Of a stretch of 64,000 nucleotides of DNA, positions 42,231 through 53,664 are shown one piece after another. The position numbers and the translations under genes were made by a program. Position 1 is the stretch's first letter. Every line of letters starts with the position of its first letter. The stretch comes from Flectonema sp. DT1601 (taxonomy: Eukaryota > Euglenozoa > Diplonemea > Diplonemida > Diplonemidae). The stretch lies in assembly GCA_964019425.1 (NCBI GenBank), contig OZ025826.1:310001-374000 (forward strand). Reading direction: 5' to 3'. The notes below the pieces were generated by a model. The model was given only the letters and a program-made list of their open reading frames with translations. It was not told the origin of the DNA and did no database searches.

Positions 42231-42597
42231 GAATTTCGAAAAACGGACTGGGAGCTTTGGCTCCTGCCCTATTCCCGATGTAAACTTTCTTTTTATTTTT
42301 TTATTTTTTTTAACAGGCCCAAAGGGCGACAATGATGGTTGCTGACCAAGGAATAATTCGATAGAGTGGGAAGTAACGGCCTGGGAGCTTTTGGCTCCTG
42401 CCCTATTCCCGATGTAAACTTTCTTTTTATTTTTTTTTTTTTTTGACAGGCCCAGAGGGCGACAATGACTGTTGCTGACCAAGGAATAATATTCAAATGA
42501 ATTTTCGTTTCAAAGAAACGAACAGAATTAAGAGAGAGGCAGAGAAAAAAAAAAAAAAAGAAAGAAAAGAAAAAAAAAAAATGAAGAGGAAATAATT
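42231..42597 (+). repeat. Repeat A, copy 3 (two overlapping partial copies) inside LINE1
   Basis: Two 5' ends of repeat A lie in tandem (42231-42357 and 42358-42597), each with the GGGAGC...GCTCC and AACAGGCCCA or ACAGGCCCA blocks. The second runs on to GAAGAGGAAATAAT and stops. Orientation is opposite to LINE1. Confidence 0.8.
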
Positions 42598-43063
42598 TCT
42601 GGCTCTCCAGCACCCACTTCCGGAACACCGTGTACACGTCCCCCAGTTGGACCTTCTGCAGTTTCTCACTGCACCCCGGATGCATCGGCTGGTCCTGCCC
42701 GATGATCCCACAGCACACCGGACATTCCCGGAGGCCTAGCCTCGCCAACTGTCCATGCGTCAGCGGGTTGCCACTGAATGCGTGCTCGTCCACGTGTCTT
42801 AGGAGCTCCGCCCACTCCTTGAAGCCTCCCTTGTGTTTCGGGCACTCCGCTTGGGGGCACTCGTGCAGCTGGGCCTGTTGGGAGGCCGTCTGCAGCACTG
42901 CCGGCTCGCCTCCTACTGCTTGCGACAGCGGGCCTGGTGACACTAACTCCAACCTCCGGGCGCTCTGTAGCAGCCGCGCGACGCAGTCCTCGGATGCCTC
43001 CACTGGGTCGTAGTGACACCCGTTTTGCAGGGTCAAGAGTTTTTTTTTTTTTTTTGTTGTCAT
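42598..43063 (-). CDS. LINE1 N-terminal zinc-finger segment
   Basis: An open frame with CPQAECPKHKGGFKEWAELLRHVDEH (C-x4-C-x13-H-x3-H-like) followed by LRECPVCCGIIGQDQPMHPGC, the paired finger arrangement found at the N-terminus of RLE-type LINEs. Coding stops being recognisable at RKWVLESQK where repeat A begins, and presumably continued into KERQGHVASEGGLPV beyond it. The true start is not clear. Confidence 0.7.
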
Positions 43064-43179
43064 GACTTGCCCAATAATGACATATTGCTTTATTAATTAG
43101 TACATAGTATCCGTAAAACCCATTTTTTTTTTTATTTAAAATGTTGATTTTTTCAACAATAGGATTACTACAATAAGAA

Positions 43180-43374
43180 ATGTCATCAGTAGACATAATT
43201 CGGAAGATCGGACAACTTCAGTTTGAAAATGATGAAATAAAATCGAAAGTTTTAGCAGCAGCAATAAAAGAAGATTTAACACAAGTAGTTGAAGCTCTGT
43301 ATGACATTGATAAATCACTGTTGTCGAAAACTCTTTTAGCTCACACGGAATCAGGAGGTATGAAACCTGATTTT
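43180..43374 (+). CDS. Small orphan open frame, 65 codons before repeat A
   Basis: Begins MSSVDIIRKIGQLQFENDEIKS and ends in repeat A after GGMKPDF. It is helical and charged and does not match any family I know. It may be the first exon of a gene cut off by the repeat, or a chance frame. Low confidence. Confidence 0.3.
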
Positions 43375-43712
43375 TCATACAACGTTTTTTATTTATATCC
43401 GTTACTTCCCACCTTTTCGAAATTCTATATTTTTTTTTTTTTTTTTTTTTCATGTTTGATTATTTCCTCTTCATTTTTTTTTTTTTCTTTTCTTTTCTTT
43501 CTTTTTTTTTTTTTTTTCCTCTGCCTCTCTCTTAATTCTGTTCGTTTCTTTGAAACGAAAATTCATTTGAATATTATTCCTTGGTCAGCAACCATCATTG
43601 TCGCCCTTTGGGCCTGTTAAAAAAAATAAAAATAAAAAGAAAGTTTACATCGGGAATAGGGCAGGAGCCAAAAGCTCCCAGTCCGTTACTTCCCACTTTA
43701 TCGAAATTCAGC
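43375..43712 (-). repeat. Repeat A, copy 4, reverse orientation
   Basis: Runs from GCTGAATTTCG (43712) to CATACAACG (43375). A second piece of the A 5' end (GAATTTCGAAAAGGTGGG) is embedded near 43401-43430, so the copy is a composite. Nothing recognisable lies between it and the next element at 44003. Confidence 0.75.
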
Positions 43713-44002
43713 TTTTTGTGGAGCTATCCACTCTGCGGTCTTTTTAGGCCCCTCTATCTCCTTTGCTTTATAAGACCCAATGTTTCTTCTCATCCAATTG
43801 CTTTTCTCAAGTTGCCTCTTCGGCATTCATTTGCCAACCACATTATTTATCAAAATATATATTATAAACAAGTAGTTACTCCGATTTTTCTGTTTTAGAG
43901 CGTAGCTCGTTTTCCTTTAAACAGTATTTACCAAAAAAAAACTCTAGGGTTAGCTGCCCGAAATTAAAAAAAAAAGGAATAGTTTAAAAAAAAAAGATCT
44001 TA

Positions 44003-45486
44003 AAATACACACACAGCTTACAGTGTGTTCTTTGTGTATGTTTTCTTCAGGTGTGAGTAGTTTTTTTGTTCTTGCTCTTCAGGGAGGGCCTTAGCCAAAA
44101 GCTAACAGTCCAAATCTCACCTGGAAATTCAACTCAGTCCTTGTCAGTTTTGGCATCAAACTTGTAATGGTTTAATCATTACAGGTTATTTACTGAAATA
44201 TTTGTTCTAAAAGTTGCTAAGTATTTCTCACTTAGAAATTTTTTATTTTTTTATTTTCAGCTTAATTAGCTACAAATTGTTTCTACTAAGTGTTTCTCAC
44301 TTAGATTTTTTTTTTGCTTTTCAGCTCCTAAAAACTGCTAAGTGTTTCTGCTAAGTGTTTCTCACTTAGAATTTTATTGTTATGTTCGTTTTCTATCCCT
44401 TCTCCTATCCCTTTTGTTCAAAATAAGCGGGAGGAAATTCTCTCATTCACGCTAAGATGCACTCTGAACTTTGATTTTTTGATCTGAGTGTGAGGGAATG
44501 ACCTGTTAGTGCATTGGGCATAGGCTGGGCTGCAGTTTAGATGTCTTAGGTGTTAATAGGGGGTTCCTCTTAGCATTTTTCTTTGTTCCCACCTTATGAT
44601 TTTCTTGAAGAAAAAAAATAGAAGTCATAATGGTGCTTCCCTCTGGAAGGGTTGTAAGCCATGGTGTCCAACTAGATTAAAGGACAAGTCTGGGATAATC
44701 CCTGCCAGAGGGGCGAGTATTCTACCATGGTTGAAATACTCTGGCAACTGATCTTCAATTTTATGTTGTTTGTTAGCTGCTGGTGTATCCTGATCATGTG
44801 TTGATACTTGCATTTTTTTATTTGTAATCTTCTATTACAATTCTCTTTCTGTTCTGGTCTGTTACTTCATTTGTCTTGTTTAACTTCAGTTATATCCATT
44901 TTACTTTTTATTGTTTCCCATCTACTTTTTATTTTCTATTAGTTCTGGTCAGAAACCCCTGGGCAGCAAGAAGGAAAGCAGTTTAGTACTTCTGGGTGTT
45001 TGGCATCACCCCCCATAGTGAGCAAGTACAACAGGTAGCATTGGTAGTCTGTTGATCCTGAGTGATCCCAGCTACAGTTTTGTTTTTCTTTCTTTTTTTT
45101 AGAAGAAGATCAGGACATCCAAGCACTGCTGGATAGTTGCTGAATGCAGGGCCTGCCTGTGGCATTATAATAACAGGCTAAGTCATTTGTAGTTCATAGT
45201 TTACCTTTGATTTTATAACTTCACACAGGGTACTATGAACGATGAGAGATCCAGTGGGATCACTCAGGGTCTAGTAGAGACCACCAATGTTGTGCGTTGA
45301 TAGGCAAGGTGACCAACCTTGACATTCTTTCTTTTCTCTCCTGTTGTGACAAACACAAAATACACACACAGCTTACAGTGTGTTCTTTGTGTATGTTTTC
45401 TTCAGGTGTGAGTAGTTTTTTTGTTCTTGCTCTTCAGGGAGGGCCTTAGCCAAAAGCTAACAGTCCAAATCTCACCTGGAAATTCA
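44003..45486. mobile_element. LTR-like element C, truncated at the left
   Basis: A partial left terminal repeat, one internal segment and a complete right terminal repeat (45236-45486) ending ...AAATTCA. Very similar to the tandem at 37-40 kb. Treated as a relic without coding genes for replication. Confidence 0.65.
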
Positions 45487-45637
45487 ACTCATCGATATTG
45501 TTTCTGAGCCATTCTCTTTTCTATTTTTTTTTTTTTTTATTATTGCTACTTCACAACAAAAAAAAAAAGAAACACCGGGCCGGCGGTGTCATAAAGATAC
45601 TGGCAACCATCTCTCAGCCAACCCAGCCCCCGAGGCT

Positions 45638-46774
45638 TTGCAAGAGGCTATTTCGAGATCGGCTCTGGATGGGGATAAAACTTTAGTAGCCAAATGTCCT
45701 TTATGTTTTGAGACATACCTCAAAGGTCCAGTTGCGCATTTTAGACGTAACTGTAAGTTTAGTAAGGAATTTAAGGACTATACTGCAACTGGAAATATTA
45801 CTGCGCGGAAAAAACCGCACTAATTTCCAAATCTGCAAAAAACCGCACTAATTTTTCCACGCAGTAATATTTCCACCGCACTAATATTTCTGCTCAGAAG
45901 TGATTTTTTCTCCAGCTGCATTACTGCAACTGGAAATATTACTGCGCGGAAAAAACCGCACTAATTTTTCCGCGCAGTAATATTTCACCGCAGTAATTAT
46001 TCAGCGCAGTAATATTTCCAGTTGCAGTATTCTGCTGGTGCCTTACACAGCAAAAAAGCAACCAAATTTTTTTCTACCACCAAGTGGAAAAAACCGCACT
46101 AATCTTTTCTCAAAAAAACCGCACTAATTTTTCCGCGCAGTAATATTTCACCGCAGTAATTATTCAGCGCAGTAATATTTCCAGTTGCAGTAAGTCACGT
46201 TTTCCCCCATCTACCCACTCCCAAGTTAAAGATTGTTACCACTTACCTTGTCCAGATTGTGGTAAGCTTTTCAAAAGTATCGCTACGAGAGCGAAACACT
46301 GTGTTAACGGTACATGTAAAGGTACACCTCTGTCTCCCCTCACAGGGAATAATTCAGACCTGGAACCTCCCTTTGTAGGAGAATCTGTAGATTTTAAAAC
46401 TTCACAAACAGCTTTCGTTCCTTATAACTCTACAACACCCACTTTTACCCCGTTACACCCGTCTCGTCTCAAATTCCGATCTTTTGGAACTGAATGGAAG
46501 GACATCGACGTTTCTGCTGCAGAAAAACTTCAAACTTTCTCCGTCGAAACAGAAAACTCTTCAAAACCTGCCGACCAACTTGATAAGCTACTCAAAACGG
46601 TTTATCAAATATGTAGCGGTTTCTTTGAAGAAACAAAGCGGAATTTACCCCGCAAACAGAAATCAAGGGAAGAGGTCATCCTCGACCAAGAAAAACTTGA
46701 ATGTCGTCTGGAAATGAAACAGCTAAGACAGGAGCTCCGCAAATCTGGGCCTTCGAATTTCGAAAAGGTGGGAA
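45638..46774 (+). CDS. LINE2 N-terminal zinc-finger segment (interrupted by a MITE)
   Basis: First finger CPLCFETYLKGPVAHFRRNC, then a MITE at 45783-46190. If the MITE and one TA are removed, coding continues as FKDYKSRFPPSTHSQVKDC into a second finger, CPDCGKLFKSIATRAKHC. A charged region follows (EEVILDQEKLECRLEMKQLR) up to NFEKVG at the repeat A border. The start is uncertain, since the frame is open upstream into A-rich DNA near 45555. Fingers of this kind give target-site binding in R2-like elements. Confidence 0.7.
45783..46190. mobile_element. TA-flanked MITE in LINE2, with a second copy nested inside
   Basis: Ends CTGCAACTGGAAATATTACT and its inverse, flanked by TA on both sides (45781-45782, 46191-46192). 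A 104-bp copy of the same family lies inside it at 45924-46027, also TA-flanked. The interior is made of GCGCAGTAATATTTC-type inverted blocks. TA duplication and end type suggest Tc1/mariner-type mobilisation. No coding capacity. Confidence 0.8.
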
Positions 46775-47155
46775 GTAACGGACTGGGAGCTTTTGGCTCC
46801 TGCCCTATTCCCGATGTAAACTTTCTTTTTATTTTTTTTTTTTTTTTTAACAGGCCCAAAGGGCGACAATGATGGTTGCTGACCAAGGAATAATATTCAA
46901 ATGAATTTTCGTTTCAAAGAAACGAACAGAATTAAGAGAGAGGTAGAGAAAAAAAAAAAAAAAAAAAAAAAAAAGAAAGAATAGAAAAAAAATATGAAGA
47001 GGAAATAATCAAACATGAAAAAAAAAAAAAAAAATAAAATATAAATAAAAAACGTTGTATGAAAAAGGAAAAAAAGAAAAAAAAAAGACCAGAAAAGGAA
47101 AGAGAAAATGAAAAGGTATAATATTATTGTGGGGATATGAGGATAGCAGGGAGAT

Positions 47156-47159
<4 letters not shown>
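46755..47159 (+). repeat. Repeat A, copy 5, inside LINE2
   Basis: Full-length copy starting GAATTTCGAAAAGGTGGG, in frame with the LINE2 coding upstream, ending GAGATGCTC and followed at once by a B array. Confidence 0.85.
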
Positions 47160-47187
<28 letters not shown>

Positions 47188-47724
47188 ATTTATTATTTAA
47201 AAAAGGGAAACAATCAGTTTAGCGTCTCGATCAGGACGGAAAATAGAAATTAATCGACATAGTCGATCGATAGAAAAAAAACAATGATAACATTGTTTAT
47301 TCCTTTTTTTTTTTTTTTTTTTTTATTCTTTTTATTTATTTTTAAAGAAAAAACAATCAGTTTAGCGTCCTGACCAGGACGGAAAATTGAAAGTGATCGA
47401 CATAGTCGATCGATAAAAAAACAATGATAACATTGTTTATTCTTTTTTTTTTTTTTTTTTTTTTTTAAATCCTTTTAATTATTTTAAAGAAAAAACAATC
47501 AGTTTAGCGTCTTGACCAGGGCGGAAAATAGAAAGTAATCGACATAGTCGATCGATAAAAAAAAAACAATGATAACATTGTTTATTCCTTTTTTTTTTTT
47601 TTTTTTTTTATTCTTTTTATTTATTTTTAAAGAAAAAACAATCAGTTTAGCGTCCTGACCAGGACGGAAAATTGAAAGTGATCGACATAGTCGATCGATA
47701 AAAAAACAATGATAACATTGTTTA

Positions 47725-47758
<34 letters not shown>

Positions 47759-47871
47759 CTTTTAATTATTTTTTAAAGAAAAAACAATCAGTTTAGCGTC
47801 TTGACCAGGACGGAAAATAGAAAGTGATCGACATAGTCGATCGATAAAAAAACAATGATAACATTGTTTAT

Positions 47872-47906
<35 letters not shown>

Positions 47907-48020
47907 CCTTTTTATTATTTTAAAGAAAAACAATCAGTTTAGCGTCTTGACCAGGACGGAAAATAGAAAGTGATCGACATAGTCGATCGATAAAAAAAAA
48001 ACAATGATAACATTGTTTAT

Positions 48021-48056
<36 letters not shown>

Positions 48057-48427
48057 CTTTTTTTTTTTTTAAAGAAAAAACAATCAGTTTAGCGTCTTGA
48101 CCAGGACGGAAAATAGAAAGTAATCGACATAGTCGATCGATAAAAAAAACAATGATAACATTGTTTATTCTTTTTTTTTTTTTTTAAATCTTTTTATTTA
48201 TTTTTTAAAAAGAAAAGAAAAAAACGGAAAATAGAAATTAGTCAACAACGTCGAACGATAAAAAAAAAACAATGATAACATTGTTTATTCTTTTTTTTTT
48301 ATTTTTTTTTGTATTCTTTTTTATTAATTTTGAAAAAAAACAATCAGTTTTGCGTCTTGACCAGGACGGAAAATAGAAAGTGATCGACATAGTCGATCGA
48401 TAAAAAAACAATGATAACATTGTTTAT

Positions 48428-48465
<38 letters not shown>

Positions 48466-48862
48466 CTTTTTATTATTTTTAAAGAAAAAACAATCAGTTT
48501 AGCGTCTTGACCAGGACGAAAAATAGAAAGTGATCGACATAGTCGATCGATAAAATAAAACAATGATAACATTGTTTATTCTTTTTTTTTTTTTTTTTTT
48601 TTTTTTAAATCCTTCTTTTTATTTTTTAAAGAAAAAACAATCAGTTTAGCGTCTTGACCAGGACGGAAAATAGAAAGTAATCGACATAGTCGATCGATAA
48701 AATAAAAACAATGATAACATTGTTTATTCCTTTTTTTTTTTTTTTTATTCTTTTTATTTATTTTTAAAGAAAAAACAATCAGTTTAGCGTCCTGACCAGG
48801 ACGGGAAATAGAAAGTGATCGACATAGACGATCGATAAAAAAACAATGATAACATTGTTTAT

Positions 48863-48899
<37 letters not shown>

Positions 48900-49475
48900 T
48901 CTTTTTATTTATTTTTTAAAGAAAAAACAATCAGTTTAGCGTCCTGACCAGGACGGAAAATAGAAAGTAATCGACATAGTCGATCGATAAAAAAAAACAA
49001 TGATAACATTGTTTAATCTTTTTTTTTTTTTTTTTTTTTTATTCTTTTTATTTATTTAGAAAAAACAATCAGTTTAGCGTCTTGACCAGGACGGAAAATA
49101 GAAATTAGTCGACAAAGTCGATCGATAAAAAAACAATGATAACATTGTTTATTCTTTTTTTTTTTTTTTTTTTTAAATTCTTTTTATTTATTTTTAAAGA
49201 AAAAAAAAAACGGAAAATAGAAATTAGTCGACAAAGTCGAACGATAAAAAAACAATGATAACATTGTTTATTCTTTTTTTTATTTTTTTTTTTTTATTCT
49301 TTTTTATTAATTTTGAAAAAAAAAAAAACAATCAGTTTAGCGTCTTGACCAGGACGGAAAATAGAAAGTAATCGACATAGTCGATCGATAAAAAAACATT
49401 GATAACATTGTTTATTCTTTTTTTTTTTTTTTTTTTTTTAAATTCTTTTTATTTATTTTTTAAGAAGAAAAATAG
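46775..49475 (+). other. Candidate 2.7-kb intron formed by repeat A plus B array in LINE2
   Basis: A donor GTAACGG at 46775 and an acceptor AAAATAG at 49475 bound the insertion. Joining GTG GGA A with AG AAC GCT keeps one frame (NFEKVGK then NAVKWKEARTR). It uses the same donor position in repeat A as the 79-nt candidate in LINE1. Inference only; no transcript evidence. Confidence 0.4.
47160..49462 (-). repeat. Large B minisatellite array, reverse orientation, inside LINE2
   Basis: About 16-17 units of 115-150 bp, mostly of the long type, with T runs of very variable length (up to about 45). Stem sequences are almost invariant while loops and A/T spacers vary. The array ends in TTTTTAAGAAGAAAAATAG, where LINE2 coding resumes. 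Confidence 0.9.
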
Positions 49476-52400
49476 AGAACGCTGTCAAATGGAAAGAGGC
49501 AAGAACGAGAATGAAAAGGATTTTCCGAATGTATCGGAATTTAGAAAAGAAAAATTTATTCAAAAAATTACAAGATAAATTTCGTCAAAATCCGTTTACT
49601 GCCATAAAAGAAGAACTCCAAAAAGAAGATCCTCAACCCCCCTCCCTTGATATTCCAGAGGAAAAAATAATTGAACATTTTAAAAACAATTATTGTGACA
49701 ATGAAAAAAAAAAAACTGATTTCACCCATCCCTCTTTTTTACCTAAGTCTGACTACAAGACAATGGATGATATCCAGTTCCCGAGCTTCGAACAGTTTGG
49801 TATTCTCTTATCAAAGAAAAAAAACAAATGTGCCCCTGGTCCCAATTGCATACCTTATGTTGTATGGAAAAAGGTCCCAACTTTTATGGAAGCACTTTAC
49901 AAGGTATTAAAGAGAATTTTCGAACTCAAGGCCTATCCGGATAGTTGGGGCTTAGCATTTGTAACAATGCTCCCAAAGCCCAACTCCGATGGGAAAGACA
50001 TCTCGAAAACGAGACCGATAGCTGTGGGCAACTGCGACGGGAAAATTTTTAATACGGTTATTCAGGAAGCCGTCGCAAACCACACTCTTTCTAAATTTAA
50101 TTTTCAAAAAGGCTTTAGGAAAAGTGTCTCTGGGTGTATCGAACATGCCACGATCACCTCAGAGATTTTTAAAGAAGTGAAAGCTCTCCGGAAAAACCTA
50201 ACAATTGTCTGGGTGGATTTGGCAGATGCTTTCGGCTCAGTCAAACATCAATTAATTTTCTTTGCTTTAAAATATTTCGGAATTCACAAAAGAATAATCG
50301 GTTTCTATAAAAGGTATTATTCCTCCATGCGCGTCCAAATCAGAGTTGGAGAAGGCCTGACGCCCACTATCCCTTTTGAAGTTGGTGTCTTTCAAGGCTG
50401 CGTTTCCTCCCCAACCCTTTTTAATTTGGTATTCCAACTACTGCTCTTTTCCTTAGCAGTTCATCAACAGGAAGCCTACGAGTTTAACAATAAATCCCTC
50501 CAACTATTAGTTGCAGCTTTTGCTGATGATTTACAACTTACCACGTCATCAAAGGCGGGGGCAAAATTGCTAATCAAGTCGCTCGAACAGTTTCTTTCCT
50601 GGTCTCGTGGTATGAAAGCGAAACCCCAGAAATGCATTGCCCACAGCTTTGTACAAGGGAAACCAGCTAACCCGGACCTGAAGATTAACAATGTTCCGAT
50701 TACGAATCTCCAGGAAGCTGGAGAGTTCAAATACCTCGGGCGTTGGTTTGAGCCGAACGCCAAAGAACAGAAACTGCGAGAGCGCCTGACCACTTTTACC
50801 AGGAATTTTTTAAAAAAAGTCGACGCCATGCCACTATATGGGTCTCAGAAGGCTTGGTCTGTCCAACACTTGTTATTGTCAAGGTTAACATGGAGTTTAA
50901 TGATCCATGACTTATCTCTCCCTTTTGCCAAAAAATTGGACAAAATTATTAAACCTTTTTTGAAGAAATGGTGGGGATTTGTCCGCTCTGCGAACACAGT
51001 CATCCTTTTTACCGGTTCAAAGAACACTGTTGGTCTCAGACACAAAAGAGTTGAGACGCTATATAAACAAGCGCAATCAATTAAACTAGACATCCTCAGA
51101 TCCTCACAGGACTCTGACATGCACGGTGTCTACAATGTTATTATGGAGAAATCGTCCAATTGGTCGAAAAAGTTTTCAGCTTCTGCTGAGTGGGAGCGCC
51201 TTATTAAGTTTTTTTCTTACCGTTCTCTTGCGAAGCAATCAGCTGGTCTTGGTCACCGATTGCGCGATCTACGTACTACTCGCCCCGATCTCCTTAAGCG
51301 TTTTGAAGTGGAAGCCACAGATGAACTACTGAACTCTTTGAATAAATTACAAGTCCAAGGTCAGTGGAAGGAGTGGTCTAAATGTATGATAAACGACTTC
51401 ACCTGGAATAAGGTACTTAGGGAGGGAAATCCTGCCTATATCTCATTTCAACTGAAAGCGGTTACAAACACCCTCCCCTCACAAGATAATTTAAAGAGGT
51501 GGAACATCACCAATGTGGACCAAAATTGTGTTTTGTGTGGCAAAGTGAATCCTACCCTCAGGCATGTCTTAACAGGCTGTCCTGTCTCTTTAACACAAGG
51601 GAGGTTCACGTGGCGTCACGACAGCGTTCTAAAACGCATTGTTATCTTCTTGGAAGAGTTGATAATAAAAGCCAACAAAAGAAAAGAAAACCTCCCGCCT
51701 CCCTCTCAAACTTTTTTAAAAACAGGGGAAAATAAACCCCTAGAAAGAATTTCTAAAGAGACAGGCGAACTTTCACTAGCGAATGATTGGGTCATCCTCG
51801 ACGATGTCGGTGATAACCGCCTAATTGTTCCTCTTGAAGTGTGCCATGTCTCGTCCTCTCTAAGACCAGACATTTTTATTTATTCTTTTTTTGCGAAAAG
51901 AGCACTGATTCTGGAGCTGACGTGTCCAAATGAAGATCGTTTCGAAACCTCTCATGTCTTAAAGGAAAAGAAATACCTAAAGCTAAGAGACTCGATCATC
52001 GCTAATGGCTTCGACTGTAACATTTTTACTATTGAAGTTGGCGTACGAGGAAACATCTGCATGGACCAGCTGAACATCTGGACACGTCACATCGGTTCAC
52101 CTTTAGCACCAACAAAAGCTTTATTTTGTGAATGCACCAGAATCGCCAGACAGTGCTCATATGTTCTGTTCCAGACGAGGAACCTCCCCACGTGGCATTC
52201 AAGACCACTAATGCGCAGCATTAAAGAAGAACCTGCCACCGCAAGTTTTATAAAAGATGGTAAAGAAATCTTCCCTGTGGAAGAAGTCAAAATCCACAAA
52301 GTAACAAAACTGAAAACGATCGAAAAGCTCACCATTGAAAGATCGTGGCTTGAGAAATGTTTTATCTGGCAAACTTGTTACGCATCGGCTCTTTCTATTC

Positions 52401-52729
52401 TACTCATTGCCAATGGTTCTTCTTCCTCCCCGGCCCCTTCTTTTTTGTTAGATGAGGATGAGCTCACTGGACTCTCCTTGTCATTCTCTTCTATTTCTTC
52501 CATCTCTCTCCAGAATTCCCCACCTGAACTCATGTCAACGGGATCGCAAACACTTCCTGCTGATTTCGCTATAGTGATAAGAAGTCAATCTGACATGGGT
52601 TCCCAAACCCCATTGTACAATAAAAAAGAAGGAAGATTAAGGCTGAAACTTTCCTTGAAATGCCAGATTTTAGAAAACGAACTAGAACAAATGAAAGAAC
52701 GAATGTTTTATGTTCTATTTTTATTTTGA
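49476..52729 (+). CDS. LINE2 reverse transcriptase with CCHC and RLE endonuclease
   Basis: The frame is open upstream of the first ATG (49511), reading NAVKWKEARTR. RT motifs: KNKCAPGPNCIPYVVWK; TRPIAVGNCDGKIFNT; TIVWVDLADAFGSVKH (first Asp); GVFQGCVSSPTLFNLV; LVAAFADDLQLTT (FADD catalytic pair); GEFKYLGRWF. Then a CCHC knuckle with the signature C-x2-C...H-x4-C (CVLCGKVNPTLRHVLTGC) and QGRFTWRHDSVLKR, typical of R2-group proteins. The endonuclease has RPDIFIYSFFAKRALILELT followed by KEKKYLKLRDSI (PD-(D/E)XK-type). The enzyme would nick DNA and prime reverse transcription at the target. No stop interrupts 1,080 codons. Confidence 0.92.
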
Positions 52730-52731
52730 GT

Positions 52732-53664
52732 TGAATTTACCAGGTGAGATTTGGACTGTTAGCTTTTGGCTAAGGCCCTCCCTGAAGAGCAAGAACAAAA
52801 AAACTACTCACACCTGAAGAAAACATACACAAAGAACACACTGTAAGCTGTGTGTGTATTTTGTGTTTGTCACAACAGGAGAGAAAAGAAAGAATGTCAA
52901 GGTTGGTCACCTTGCCTATCAACGCACAACATTGGTGGTCTCTACTAGACCCTGAGTGATCCCACTGGATCTCTCATCGTTCATAGTACCCTGTGTGAAG
53001 TTATAAAATCAAAGGTAAACTATGAACTACAAATGACTTAGCCTGTTATTATAATGCCACAGGCAGGCCCTGCATTCAGCAACTATCCAGCAGTGCTTGG
53101 ATGTCCTGATCTTCTTCTAAAAAAAAGAAAGAAAAACAAAACTGTAGCTGGGATCACTCAGGATCAACAGACTACCAATGCTACCTGTTGTACTTGCTCA
53201 CTATGGGGGGTGATGCCAAACACCCAGAAGTACTAAACTGCTTTCCTTCTTGCTGCCCAGGGGTTTCTGACCAGAACTAATAGAAAATAAAAAGTAGATG
53301 GGAAACAATAAAAAGTAAAATGCATATAACTGAAGTTAAACAAGACAAATGAAGTAACAGACCAGAACAGAAAGAGGATTGTAATAGAAGATTACAAATA
53401 AACAAATGCAAGTATCAACACATAATCAAGATACACCAGCAGCTAACAAACAACATAAAATTGAAGATCAGTTGCCAGAGTATTTCAACCATGGTAGAAT
53501 ACTCGCCCCTCTGGCAGGGATTATCCCAGACTTGTCCTTTAATTTAGTTGGACACCATGGCTTACAACCCTTCCAGAGAGGGAAGCACCATTATGACTTC
53601 TATTTTTTTTCTTCAAGAAAATCATAAGGTGGGAACAAAGAAAAATGCTAAGAGGAACCCCTTA
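52732..53664. mobile_element. LTR-like element C, reverse orientation, truncated, inside LINE2
   Basis: One terminal repeat (52732-52983) and part of the internal segment, in the opposite orientation to the other C copies. It lies exactly between the RT-endonuclease frame and the coiled-coil segment of LINE2. Confidence 0.65.

Larger units (their letters stand above)
40186..43063 (-). mobile_element. LINE1: truncated non-LTR retrotransposon interrupted by repeat A
   Basis: The minus-strand element keeps an N-terminal zinc-finger region (43063-42598) and a reverse transcriptase (42230-40186). Repeat A copies interrupt it at 42231-42597 (opposite strand) and 40858-40970 (same strand). Its 3' end stops at a B unit after LLREPSHLLGPNKQ, so the usual C-terminal endonuclease and 3' UTR are missing. 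It is GC-rich, unlike the DNA around it, which fits a separate origin or strong codon bias. Confidence 0.85.
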
